Positions 34,476 to 45,147 of a DNA stretch of 64,000 nucleotides are shown here, in pieces (within the stretch, counting starts at the first letter, position 1; every line of letters starts with the position of its first letter). The position numbers and the translations under genes are program-made. The DNA is taken from contig JAZBRS010000011.1 in NCBI GenBank assembly GCA_037176725.1, forward strand, positions 2,418,001 to 2,482,000, read 5' to 3'. Below the pieces are notes generated by a model. It was not told where the DNA came from. It did not search any database and was given only the letters and a program-made list of their open reading frames with translations. The DNA comes from Posidonia oceanica (Eukaryota > Streptophyta > Magnoliopsida > Alismatales > Posidoniaceae).

Positions 34476-34804
34476 TGAATCAAGTAGAATCAGGCAGTGT
34501 CTTTAATCAAATCACAAAAAAATTGGAAAATGTGTTATTAGGCCTTAGTTATGTGATTTAGGGTGCCTCAAGAGTTCCTATGCTTAATGAACTCTGGGAA
34601 ATGCAAAAATGAGATATCTACACCTACCAGACAACATTCTTTCAAATGTCCAAGCTTGTCACTCGTATTCCTGAATTTCTTACGCGTCAACACTTTATGA
34701 AAAAGGAGACCTTTATCAATTTGCCAAAAACAAGAGTGTTCTACATAATTTAGGAAAGAAACATAGTTCTACAAAAACAAGGAAATTCTTTATTGATAAT
34801 ATTT

Positions 34805-35240
34805 TTTGGAGATTTGTAGCATTCCAAGGGCGAGGGATTGCAGCATCATCTATCCTGTCTTTGGTCGGTAGCTAACTAAGGCAGTAAGTTCTCAAGTGAA
34901 TAACTTCAATGACTAGATACGGTCCTTCCCAATTGGGTGATAATTTTCCCCTATTCAAATCACACTTGGATACATTTGTTTGCTGATGTACAAGGTTCCC
35001 CATGCTGATCAGCCATGGGTGGATCTGTTGCTACTAGTACCGGACCATCCTTTACTGCTGAGCGGCAATCCTAATTTGTGCTTGTAGCTACACCTCCTCT
35101 AAGAGATCCTTGCTCGCACTGTTGTCTTCATCATTCACCACTAGATCGTACTGTAAGAGTTTGTAACTAGGTACTAATAACTTCGCCGGAATGACTACTT
35201 CTAAGCCGAATGCTAGCAATGTAACACTTGCAATTTGTTA
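34805..35240 (-). pseudogene. Integrase C-terminal fragment (Ty3/Gypsy)
   Basis: About 140 codons on the minus strand match the end of a Tat/Ogre-type integrase. In order I see a GLEVVIPAK segment, an LQAQIRIAAQQ then RMVRY region, GKLSPNWEGPYLVIEV (the GPY/F module) and, after a frameshift, IPRPWNATNLQK. In-frame stops include TAG and TAA. Integrase joins element DNA to the chromosome; only its tail survives. The fragment is cut on the right at about 35240 by other sequence. It lies 3'-ward next to the R4 LTR, as expected if that LTR is its 3' LTR. Confidence 0.8.
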
Positions 35241-37531
35241 GCCTTCTAAGTCGAGTAGTTTATTGAATAAACTGAAGGCGTGTGTTGTAGGTGTGTGTTT
35301 TAAGGGGGTATTTCTAGCACATAATTGGGATGCATATTTGGGGCTTGTAATTCCATTGCGTAATTTAGGAACGTAGCCCTGTGCCAAAATTCAGTAATTT
35401 AGTAGTTAAGTTGTTGAGTTTGGTATTGTAATTTGGATTGATGATGATGTTATTTTGATACTTGAGGACAAGTTGATTTTTAGGCCCTTGTGGAGATTTA
35501 TAAAATGTGATCATGGATTACTAATGATGATTAGTGTGGATTTTTGGGTTGTGCACTTGATTAATTAGTTCCCTCTTGCACAAGTGATTTGGTTATCATC
35601 GAATGATTATGTGGATTGGATTTTTGTGCATGGGATCATTCTTGCATGTAGCTTGCTTGAGGTGTGTTTTGTGCAAGTGTTGAGTTGGTTTGCCAAGTGC
35701 ACATTGTGTTGGTGCAAGTGGTTTTGTGTGGGATGACTCGTGGTAGTGGGATTTTAACACTTGTTCTTGATTGTTTGGGAGGTTTCTTTAGTCTCACGGC
35801 TATATTAGGAGTGGAAGCCGCTCATCCCTTCTCATCTCTCTCCTCATTCCCTTCTCCCATTCGATAGAGAGAGTTGAGAGGAGGATAAGCCTGTGTTCTT
35901 CTTCTTCCCAAGAGAGAGAGTGAGTGAGACCGAGAGGTGGAGAGAGTGTTCCTGGAGAGTTCTTGGCCATGCTTTGCTCTCGTGGGAAGGAGGTGTTTCT
36001 TATCGTCGTCGGCTTGTGTGCGAGTTCGTAGAGGTGAGTTGCACAAATGTCCTTTGTTGGGTTCAACTTCCTTTCCCCTTGCATGCATGTTGATTTGTAT
36101 TGTCTTTCTGTGTTTTTGGTCACTACGTGGGAGGTTGCAATGTACTTTGGGGAGGAGGTGAGCTCTAGTCGACGTCCTCACGTTTGTAATCCATGGAGGT
36201 GAGTTTTTGGCTCCACTGTTGATGGGTTCACCTCTCCTTTCCATGCATGTTTGAGAAATGGTGGTTTCTTCTTGTTTGTGGGTCTTTGGTTGTGTTGGCG
36301 TGCTCACAATAAGGACGAGAGCCACTTTGTTGGGAGTTCCCTAGAGGTCACTAGAGTCGAGCTTTTTGGTTTCTTTGTGGGTTGTGTGCGTCATTTGAGG
36401 TACACACTCCTTTGATCTCTCTTTTTAAGCGTGAAATATGATGAAATGTTGATGCATGTGTTGATCTTGTTGTGTGGGTCATTTGCCATATTTTCAGATG
36501 ATTTTATGTTATTTTTACAGTGAATAAACGTTTATGCATGTTCACGATTCTATTGTTTATCATATATATATGTTGATTTTGATTGAAGATATCTTGAGTT
36601 TTACACATCCGATCTTTGTGTTTTTGATTCCCAAAAATAGAGTATCTTGATATCTTCATTTTGGTATGTTATATGCAATTTCTGGTTTATCGTGAAGGAC
36701 TTTGGGATGATTCTCAAGCTTGTAGTAAAAGTTGTGGTTTTTTTTCTGAGGGCGCAACAAACAACCACGTATAGTAGGCACGTGTCTCTGGCACGTAATT
36801 GGGGCATGTATTGCCCACAAGTTTTGAGCCTGACAGTAAATCTGGCCTGTTTGTCAAAGATTATGTTTTGGTCCCAAGAATGGTTTTGAAATTGTGAAAA
36901 TGTTTTCGAAATGGTTTGATGAAAAATGTTGACAATGCTTGTGAAAAGTTTTTTTTCCAAGATTTTGTTGTGGACTATGAAACTGAAGGGTCGTGTTGTC
37001 GAGACCAGGAGATATGACAATATTCCTGGGTGGTTGAGCACGAAGCCTAGGTTGAGGTTCTAAGACAAAGAGGCTACAGGTAAGTGACGTTGGAACCTAG
37101 AGGTATGATACTCCTAGATTGGCGTTCACAAGACCGAGGCTGAGGTCCGTGGGTTGAGGTGCTAGCTGGACCTGGAGGTATGATTTTTTGGTTCCTCCGG
37201 ATGTTGAGACATGGGGTGCTGGCTGGACCCGGTGGTTAGAGACTCTGGTTGCTCTAGGCACCGAGACCAAGAGGGCGGACTCTGCGTAGTTTGGGCCAAT
37301 ATGGGTAGATGCACGTGCCCCGTTTCTGGTGATGCTGGTTGGACTCAATGAGGATAGCTTTTCCGAGGAGGGATAGCATTATTGAGGGTCCTTCAAAGAT
37401 GTTGGACTTCAGGATGGATAGGTTCCTCGCAAGGTGGCTTGTCTGTGGCAGTGCAGTGCACTTCGGTGGCTGCTTGTGGCCAGAGTCGGTTACCTGGTGC
37501 TAGGAAACACGACTCAGTTTTTGCCTATGTG
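35241..37531 (+). other. Unassigned sequence, probably another LTR element
   Basis: No gene recognised. ACTTGAGGACAAGTTGATTT near 35458-35478 resembles the end of some Gypsy pol frames. CTATATTAGG (35802-35811) followed by a CT/GA-rich stretch could be an LTR promoter and leader on the plus strand. From 37090 to 37330 there are imperfect repeats around GTGCTGGCTGGACC. The paired ends needed to define an element were not found. Confidence 0.3.
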
Positions 37532-39358
37532 TGTAGTAATCCTGAAAATCGGCGCGTCCATGCACGCTGGCAAAGCTCGCGTGCACCGACCGAAATTAGG
37601 TTGCCATTAGCAGTTGGACCCGAGGAGGGATGCTCTACTCAGAAACACTGGAAAAAGAGGAAAAAAAAAGATAAGACAAAATCAAAGTCGCCACCATGTC
37701 TATTAAATCGGGAGATAAGGAAAACCGAGGAAATGCATGGAAACCACGCAAAAGATGCAATGATATGCAATGATATGACTCGTGCCTAGGATGAGGGCAT
37801 TATGGTCATTGCAGGGCAAGAGAAAGGGCACGGACTCCTATTACGCACGGGGAAGGTGTTAGGCACCCCCAATACGTCCGAAGAATCGGTCTTTCTAGGC
37901 TTATCGCTCGCATATGTAGGAAGATGCATGCTGTGAATGCCTAAATGCCACAAATGCTTAATTACATGCTCAAATGTATGCTCTAAGTGCTAAGATGCGT
38001 GCAGGGAATTAAACGTGCAATCTATGTGCTCAGCTGCACTGCCAGTGTTTCAAACAGGGCGTGCCCTGGTTCGTAAGAACTCCAGACAATAAGCATCACT
38101 GCTCTAAATGCAATGCAGGCAATAAACCAAAACAGCGATGAAAACAGTGCAATGCGAAGCGACATGCAAGGGGGAAACGAAACAGGGGCGGAGAAACATG
38201 CAATGCAAGTGTGTAGCATGCAAAGGGAAGCAAGGCAGGGGCGATAAAGCCTAATCTACATGCACCTAATCTACATGCACGAGAAAACATATCGCGAAAA
38301 CGATGCATGCAGTGCAAATGGCAAGAGAATGAGTGATATATAGTGATTCAAGTGGGCTTATCTTGAGGATTTGAGGCTTGATCTGAAATAACTTTGGTTA
38401 GAATGAAAGATCATCCAACCAGGAAGACCAGGATAGTTAGATTGTGAAGATCCAACGGTCCGATCAAAAGTTATTCAGGAATCAAGTCAGATAGCTCAAG
38501 GACCAGAAAATGTGGTCTAAGTGCAAATTACCCCCATGTGTGTGCAATGCAAGGTGTCCTACGTGCAATGAGGCTAACAATTCTCAAACAAGTGCAAGAG
38601 TGAAGTATGCAATGATATGAAGATGCAATGCATGTAAAAGTGCAAAGGTAGGGACCTAAATGCAATTAAGGGAAACTGCAGGGGCCTACATGCAAGAACA
38701 TGGCAAAATGCAATGCAATAGAATAAATGCATGCAAAAATGTAGATGCAGCAGAGTATGGGGCCAACAGGGACCAAATGCAGCATTAAGTAAAGGCAGGC
38801 ATGCAATAAAGCAAATAAAGGACCTACATGCAGTTTTAAAAACATGTGGGGCTTAAATGTAATGCAAAAGTAACAAGTAGGTAGACAACAGTAGATTTTA
38901 GGACTAACATGCAATTAGACCTAACTGTTGAATTTAAAATGCAAGGCAGGATGCAAGCATAAAGAAACTAGGCATAAGGACCTACATGTAATTTTGAAAA
39001 CATGCAGGGTTTAAATGCAAAGCTAAACAGGCATGCAAGCAGGCAACATTTTAAAAACATGGACTGAAATGCAATTTGTAAAACTGTTGGACATTTAAAG
39101 CAATGCAATATGATTAAAGTTGCAATTTAAATGATGCATGTGTGTGAAAAGGACTTAAATGTAATAATAACAAGTCACAGGACTTTATTGCAATGTAATA
39201 AAGTTTAAAATTGCATTTAAATGGTAGTTGGAAGCAAACTGGACCTAAACTTGCTGGACTTTATTACAATGTAATAAGGTTTAAAAATCATATTTAAATC
39301 ACAATTCAAAATAAACTGGACTTAAATGTAATAATTGAAACTTGTTAGACTTTATTGC
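37532..39358 (-). mobile_element. R3 LTR, partial (3' end)
   Basis: The minus-strand sequence ends CAGGATTACTACA at 37532, as in the R3 LTRs ending at 51410 and 63473. It contains the conserved block (37817-37880), a variant TGGCGACTT motif (about 37680) and the long AATGCAAT-rich part typical of R3. No primer-binding site flanks it, so it is a solo LTR or a truncated copy. An R1 LTR adjoins it at 39359. Confidence 0.75.
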
Positions 39359-40542
39359 TGTGGATATGGGGTTTTTGGTTAGGAGAAGCTTGTTGTGTCT
39401 ATTTGTGCTTCCTCGTCGCCCCTTTTTTGTATCCAACTCTGTCACTCCATAGGTAATAGAATTGGTGTGATTGCCACTCTCGGTTCGCTTTCGCTGGCCC
39501 TCGAGACGCCTTAGGAGATGTGATATGGTTGTGGGTTTTGCTACCTTGGGACAACGCCTACGTTGCCCAAGGGTGCTCGTGTTTGGTGAGTTTCTTCTTC
39601 TTCTTTTCCTTGCAAAATAGATTTTAAAGATGCGGATTAATAAAGTGTAGTATATAATTCAAGGCAAATAAACAAATGACATGAAATAAGAAAAGAAAAA
39701 TACTTACCCGAGGGGTTTTATCCCCCTGATTGCAACTATGTATGAATGCCTAGCTACAACAATATATGAAACGAAATACTTTGCTATACTACGAAATTAA
39801 ACCTATGATATGAAAAGAAAAGGAAAACTAAAGAGAGCCCCCTTTTTATCTATGCACGGAATGCAAGAAGTGTCGACATGATGTCACTGACGACAGAGGA
39901 GGACTCAAGCTCTCTCAAAAAACTCTTTCTCCACATAACTTCTCTCGAGATTCTAGCTCAAAACACTTTTTACTTGCTCTCAATAATTCTTCTAAAATTG
40001 TGTTCCTCTCTCAAGAAAATCCTCAAAAATCCCTCCTAAATCCGTCCTCAATCCCCCCTTGATCTAGTGGGGGTGCCCCTGCTTTTATAGAAGCAGGGGA
40101 GGAACAAATAAGGACATAAAGGCCAAGTCAGCAACTTTCCTGTTTCAGAAGAATTGGACGCTGACCGTTACAGTGTCCAACGACCCTCCGAGGCAAAGAT
40201 GCCAGGATCAAAGAATATTCCTTAATAAGTGGCTGATTAATGACCATTAAAGCCAATTAAGGCCTTGACTGGTCAAAGGACCTTTAGTGGAGGCAAAGCA
40301 CGAAATTTGATTTTAGCCAAATATGGCAAGTTTGGGGAAACAAAAAACCAGATTGTTGGATGCCATGATTCATAGCATCCAACACACTCAAATGCAAACT
40401 TGCCAATTTTGGCCTCTCAATCACAAGGACAAGTGTCAATAAGTTAGATGAGGGTACTTGAGCTGGCCAAAGAGCTTCTAGTGGTGACCTAATGCAACAG
40501 ACTACACTACCATGAAGGGAGTGCCAAAACGAGGTATCTACA
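39359..40542 (-). mobile_element. R1 3' LTR of the large antisense-PMD element (1184 bp)
   Basis: On the minus strand it starts TGTAGATACCTC at 40542 after a polypurine tract and ends CCCCATATCCACA at 39359. The TATA box is at 40082-40089. It aligns with the plus-strand R1 LTRs at 2382 and 5818. It contains a perfect ten-base inverted pair, TGTTGGATGC (40354-40363) and GCATCCAACA (40375-40384). Confidence 0.8.
40082..40089 (-). promoter_or_regulatory. TATA box of minus-strand R1 LTR
   Basis: Minus-strand TATAAAAG in CTTCTATAAAAGC, identical in context to the plus-strand copies. Confidence 0.7.
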
Positions 40543-40547
40543 TATTG

Positions 40548-40556
40548 CCCCTCCTT
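40548..40556 (-). promoter_or_regulatory. Polypurine tract of the minus-strand R1 element
   Basis: Minus-strand AAGGAGGGG, then a short spacer and TGTAGATACCTC. Same layout as 5804-5812. Confidence 0.75.
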
Positions 40557-41596
40557 GTAGATGGCTTCGGCACGAAGCTATCTACAAGGCGAGACAATAC
40601 CCCCGAGTGGCACTACCTGGAGATCCTAAATGAAATCCAATGCCTGCTGCTACCAGACTTGGACGAGACACAATGATGGTCGGCTAAAGAAACACGGCCA
40701 AGGGGATTGCCTAAGAGGAACAAACTAATGACATGACCGCGGGGGTTGCCCGCAGGGGTCAAACTAAAAGACTTGCCACAAGGATTGCCCGCAGGGGTCA
40801 AACTAAAAGACTTGCCACGAGGATTGCCCACGGGGATCAAAACTAAAATACTTGCCACGAGGATTGCCCGCAGGGGTCAAAACTAAAAGACTTGCCACGG
40901 GGATTGCCCGTGGGGGTCAAACTTAAAAGATGGATAGCTAATGTTTTCGACGACGACTCAATGCAAATGCAATACAATGCGCTATGCATGGATGCGTGTT
41001 GACGGGAATACGAAAGAGGTGGTCATGATATGCAATGCATGACCCTAGGTAATGAGGTTCCTCCATCATTGTCGGCTTTAATTTGTATACTGGGTTGGCT
41101 CAAGAATTTTTCTCATCACTTGAGGTGGAATGACACATGCATGAATGCAATTCATCATAATCAGGTGCCCTTTCCTCGAGCGTAACCTACACTCTTCCTC
41201 GGGACCGTCGTTTTATGACTCGCAGGTTAGTTTGTGAGAGGTCTATGATGCTCCCAGGCAAAAGGGGATTGACCTCTTCTCTGCCAGCCGTGTTGGCTCT
41301 ATTTGTCACAATTAGGTGTCCTTTCATTGAATGTTGCCTACATTCTCGACAGAGATCGTCGTCTCGTGACCCGGAATCAATGAACGATGAGTCCATTAAT
41401 ACCGTTGGCTTTATTCTGTCAGAATCAAGTGTCCTTTCATTGAATGTTGCCTACATTCTTAACGGGAACGCTCATCTTCTAACCCGGGAGTTAGTGAGCG
41501 GTGGGTTCACTAATACCGTTGGCTTTGCTTTGTTGACCCGGTTGTGCTCCGAGGTACCTGCTTTTGGATTGTTTGCTTTGCTAACCCGGTTGTGCT

Positions 41597-41825
41597 CCGG
41601 GGTTCCTTAAAAGACTTGCCAAGGGGATTGCCCAAGGGGGTTGAAAACATGACATGCTAAGGGGATTGCCCAAGGGGGTCGGGAATAAAAACATGACGTG
41701 CCAAGGGGATTGCCCAAGAGGGTCGAAAACAAAACATGACGTGCCAAGGGGATTTCCCAAGGGGGTCGGGAATAAGAGCATGACGTGCCAAGGGGATTGC
41801 CCAAGGGGGTCAAACTGACTTTTAA
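41597..41825. repeat. 44-bp-type minisatellite, inverted
   Basis: About five units with AAGGGGATTGCCCAAGGGGG and ACATGACGTGCC, the reverse-strand equivalent of the array at 1-625, but diverged in the central word. Confidence 0.75.
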
Positions 41826-41834
41826 AAGACTTGA

Positions 41835-42187
41835 GCTGGATCAAACATCCAACACTCAGAGAAAAATGAGCTGGATCAGACATCCATCACTCAAGGATTG
41901 AGCTGGATCAAACATCCAACACTCAAGAATCGACCTGGATTATCCAACACTCAAGGATCGAGCTGGATTATCCAACACTCAAGGATCGAGCTGGATTATC
42001 CAACACTCAAGGATCGAGCTAGATTTATCCAACACTCGAGGATCGAGCTGGATTATCCAACACTCGAGGATCGAGCTGGATTATCCAACACTCGAGGATC
42101 GAGCTGGATTTATCCAACACTCAAGGATCGAGCTGGATTTATCCAACAATCAAGGATTGAGCTGGATTATCCAACACTCGAGGATTG
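41835..42187. repeat. 28-bp minisatellite, about twelve copies
   Basis: Period 28 bp (units at 41943 and 41971), each with ATCCAACACTCAAGGATCG and AGCTGGAT. The arms ATCCA and TGGAT are inverted, so the unit is again a small hairpin. This array is absent from the two plus-strand R1 copies. Confidence 0.85.
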
Positions 42188-42384
42188 ACCTTTGGGTGTT
42201 GGTCAAAAGGATAAAACTGAAATTTAAAAGACTTGCCGAGGGGGTTGCCCAAGGAAAAAACTGAAATAAAGCACGCCGAGGGGGTTGCCCAAGGGAATAA
42301 AAGGATACTTCTTTGGCTTTGTTTGCCCGATTGTGCTCCGGGGTTTCTTTGCTGTCCGGGGGCTCAAAATCATGATGGCATCAT

Positions 42385-42625
42385 CCCCATGCGCACTCTA
42401 GCTTGTAGAAACCTCTGGAATTGGAAGAAAATTGATTTGGAGGCTTTCTGGCAAAATTCAGCATTTTAAGTTGCTCTGAAGTATTGGACGCTATATCCTT
42501 CTGTGTCCAACATATGATGCAAGAATTTATTGCGTCCAACATCTAAACTGTCATCTGGGTGTACGACGCTATTATTTACTGCATCCAACGTATGACGCAA
42601 ATAGTTGTAGCGTCAAACGTCTCGG
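42385..42625 (-). other. R1-type 3' noncoding segment with GTCCAAC words, left of PMD
   Basis: Contains CTTGTAGAAACCTCTGGAA (about 42402) and repeated TTGGACGC / GCGTCCAAC words to 42615. It is homologous, in the same orientation, to 52795-52945 on the other side of the PMD gene (CTTGTAGAAGCCTCTAGAA). The PMD gene thus sits between two related retroelement segments. Confidence 0.6.
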
Positions 42626-45142
42626 GGCCCTTTAACACAGTGTGCTCCTCTTGGCTCCTCACCTTCCCGCTCTTTCCTTCTTCTTCCCCGACGACAGCGA
42701 CTCTCCTCCACCTTCGAACACCTCTGGCGTGAGGTGGTGGGCGTCGTTCGCACGCATTCGGCGGCTAAGGCACGGTCTGTGGTGACTTCGGTGTGTGCGG
42801 CGTGTGCAGCGTTAGCGGCGACTGCAACTGGCAGTTCCAGCGACATTTGCAGGTATGTTCTTCCTCCCCTAGCATTCCCCCTTCCTCCGGTGTGGTGCCC
42901 TGATTCCCGTTGGTTTCTTCCCCTTTTTTCCAGTTTATGCCGAGATTTGGCAAAGCGTACATGAGGCCGAAGAAGTTGGCCCAGACAGGGGAGGGCCCGT
43001 CGACGTCCGGTGGGCCTGAACTGACTCCGGTGACTGTGCTAGAGAAGCCTGAGGTGGTGAAGCTAGTGGTGGTGGAACTGGAGGCAATGATGCCGGCGAT
43101 GGATGAACCTGGGGTGACAGCATTGGCAAACGTTGGAGAGTCCGAGGCGGTGGTACCGGCAGACGTTGAGGAGTCTGAGGCGGCAGTACAGGCGGACGTT
43201 GAGGAGCCTGGGGTGACGAGTAGTTCTAGTGGCTCGGAGAGTTCTGACTCATCGGCCACCCTTGCTAAGGACTCTGAGAGCGTTGGGTCTAACAGTGAGG
43301 ACTCTAGTCTTGCAGAGGAGGCGGCCACGCCAGTAGTTGAGGACGACTCTTGGTACCAGAGGATCCTGGAGTTCGTTCGCTTGGAGGCGGAGGGTGAGGC
43401 TGGCACTCCTCCAAACTTCACTCGTGTTCACATACGCTGTGACGAGGTGCAAGCCTCGGGTCCACGCAGGGATGCAGCCTGGGTCGAGTTTGCGGTAGCT
43501 GCACTAGCGGCCAGAGGACAGGTAATCACATTTTCCATTCGAATTCAATTTATTATCATATTTGACTTGATCTGACAATTTTCCTCTCTCTTGCAGAGTC
43601 GGGCTCCTGCCGTCGTGCGTTGCCACTGGGGTTAGGTCCTCAGGTGCTACCGGATGTTGGCACCTTTCTAGCACGAGCGGCTTCGGTAGATGGGGTTTGG
43701 ACACTTCCTGTCCATTCCTCCTTTCCAGCTTGAGTTGGGGCTTCTGGAGTCTGCAACAGAGCGCTACCACCCCCATACGAGCTCGTTCGTGACCCGAGTT
43801 GGCGAGTTCGTCCTTTCTCTGGAGAACATGGCCCAGCTGACTGGCCTACAGGTGACGGGACGTCCAGTGACTGGCCCAGTACACTCCAACTACTCCTCTA
43901 TGATGGCGGAGTTGGTGGGGAGGAGGGTCGTCATGTACGGGCCCCACCTTTTTGTTACTACCTCGACGATTCAGTGCGTCGAGGACTCCCAAGAGACAGC
44001 GACGGAGCCTGGGGAGGACGCGGATCAGCAGCTCCGTGCCTTTCTTCTAGTTTTGTTTGGGGACTTGCTTTTCAGCCACGCCACTTCGTGGGTTTCAGCA
44101 ATGTTCCTGCCCCTACTTGCCGACTTAGATCGAGTAGGGGAGTACGCTTGGGGAGCTGCGAGCCTGTCATTCTTGTACACCATGCTCTTCAAGTTTTCCG
44201 ATGGTAGTTCCCATCGGCTTGGCAGGAACCTGCCATTCTTTCAAGTATATAAACTTTCTTTGTTTGTTTAAGCTTCAAATATTATTTACTTTGCATGCTC
44301 GACTGATGATTTGCTTTCTCTTTACTTGCAGATGTGGGTATGGGACCACTTTACTTTCATGAGGCCCATCCCACCTTTAGTTCCCGAGGCGGGGATGCCC
44401 TTCCCACGGGGACTACACTAGAGTCAGGCCGCTCATGCACCTGAGGCGGTCACCGGCCATCGCTATGTTGGGCGTCTCTTCTTTGAGATGCTGGTTCCTG
44501 CCCAGGTAATATGCCCCTACTGATATAGTATTCTTCTTTTGGTTTACTGATTTCCTATCTTCTTTTCAGGTGATCTGGCGTCCTTACACCGAGGGGGAGC
44601 ACGAGGATGTCCCTGAGATAGCTTGGGACCAGACAGTTTTCGACCGGGACGTCTGGCTCCACTACTGGAACCACTGCCACTTCCAGCAGATCAGTCGGGC
44701 ACTTAGGCAGTTAGGGCACCGGTAGATTTAGCCTCAGGTTCACCTGTTCTGAGTTTGGCACGAGATACAGGGGGGAGGTGGATGTGCTCGCCACTGGGTT
44801 GACACCTACGGTCTACAGTTCCTGGACTGGGTTCGAGGCGGCTCCACCACTCCTGTTGATGCGACTGTTGAGGACGAGCTGGCTTAGGCCAGGTGGATGG
44901 ATGACCAGTTTAGCGAGCTCATGGTCTTCCATTGCTCCCATTTTCTCGGGCGGTCGAACCTTCCCATGGGTGACACTGCTCCAGATGTGGCAGCGATGGC
45001 TGTGGGTGAGCTGCAGGAGTCCGTCCACTCGCACAGGATTCAGATGGAGATAGCGGTGAGTATTTAGCTTTATGTTTCAATTTGTATTGTCTGTATTTCT
45101 TGACAGCTAACTTGTTTGGGCTTTGCCCCTTGCAGCTGAAGA

Positions 45143-45147
45143 CTACT
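45143..45147. repeat. Target-site duplication, left
   Basis: CTACT immediately before the LTR start TGTTGACACC. Matches CTACT at 51411-51415. Removing the LTR and one copy restores a continuous exon frame. Confidence 0.9.

Larger units (their letters stand above)
32732..34622 (-). mobile_element. R4 LTR (about 1.9 kb)
   Basis: On the minus strand it starts TGTAGATATCTC at 34622 and probably ends ATCCACATCCACA at 32732. Both ends resemble R1 (TGTAGATACC, TATCCACA). A TATA box is at 33381-33387. It carries a cluster of GTCGCC/GGCGAC inverted words (33990-34135) and three copies of a hairpin-bearing repeat (34256-34475). Gag lies downstream on one side and an integrase tail upstream on the other, so this single LTR could be the 5' LTR of one copy and the 3' LTR of another. 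The left boundary is tentative. Confidence 0.55.
40557..42384 (-). other. R1 3' internal block and minisatellites, minus strand
   Basis: Inverted counterpart of 1-2367. It holds the 39-bp array (40735-40935), the block homologous to 1373-1900 (about 41050-41530), only two units of the CCGGAGCA repeat (41530-41600), a 44-bp type array (41597-41825), a private 28-bp array (41835-42187) and two more 44-bp-type units (42230-42300). No gene. Confidence 0.7.

Noticed and set aside
42734..42852. A coding first exon for the PMD gene
   Set aside because: Joining it to the next exon puts it out of frame with the ATG at 42937, so I treat it as untranslated.
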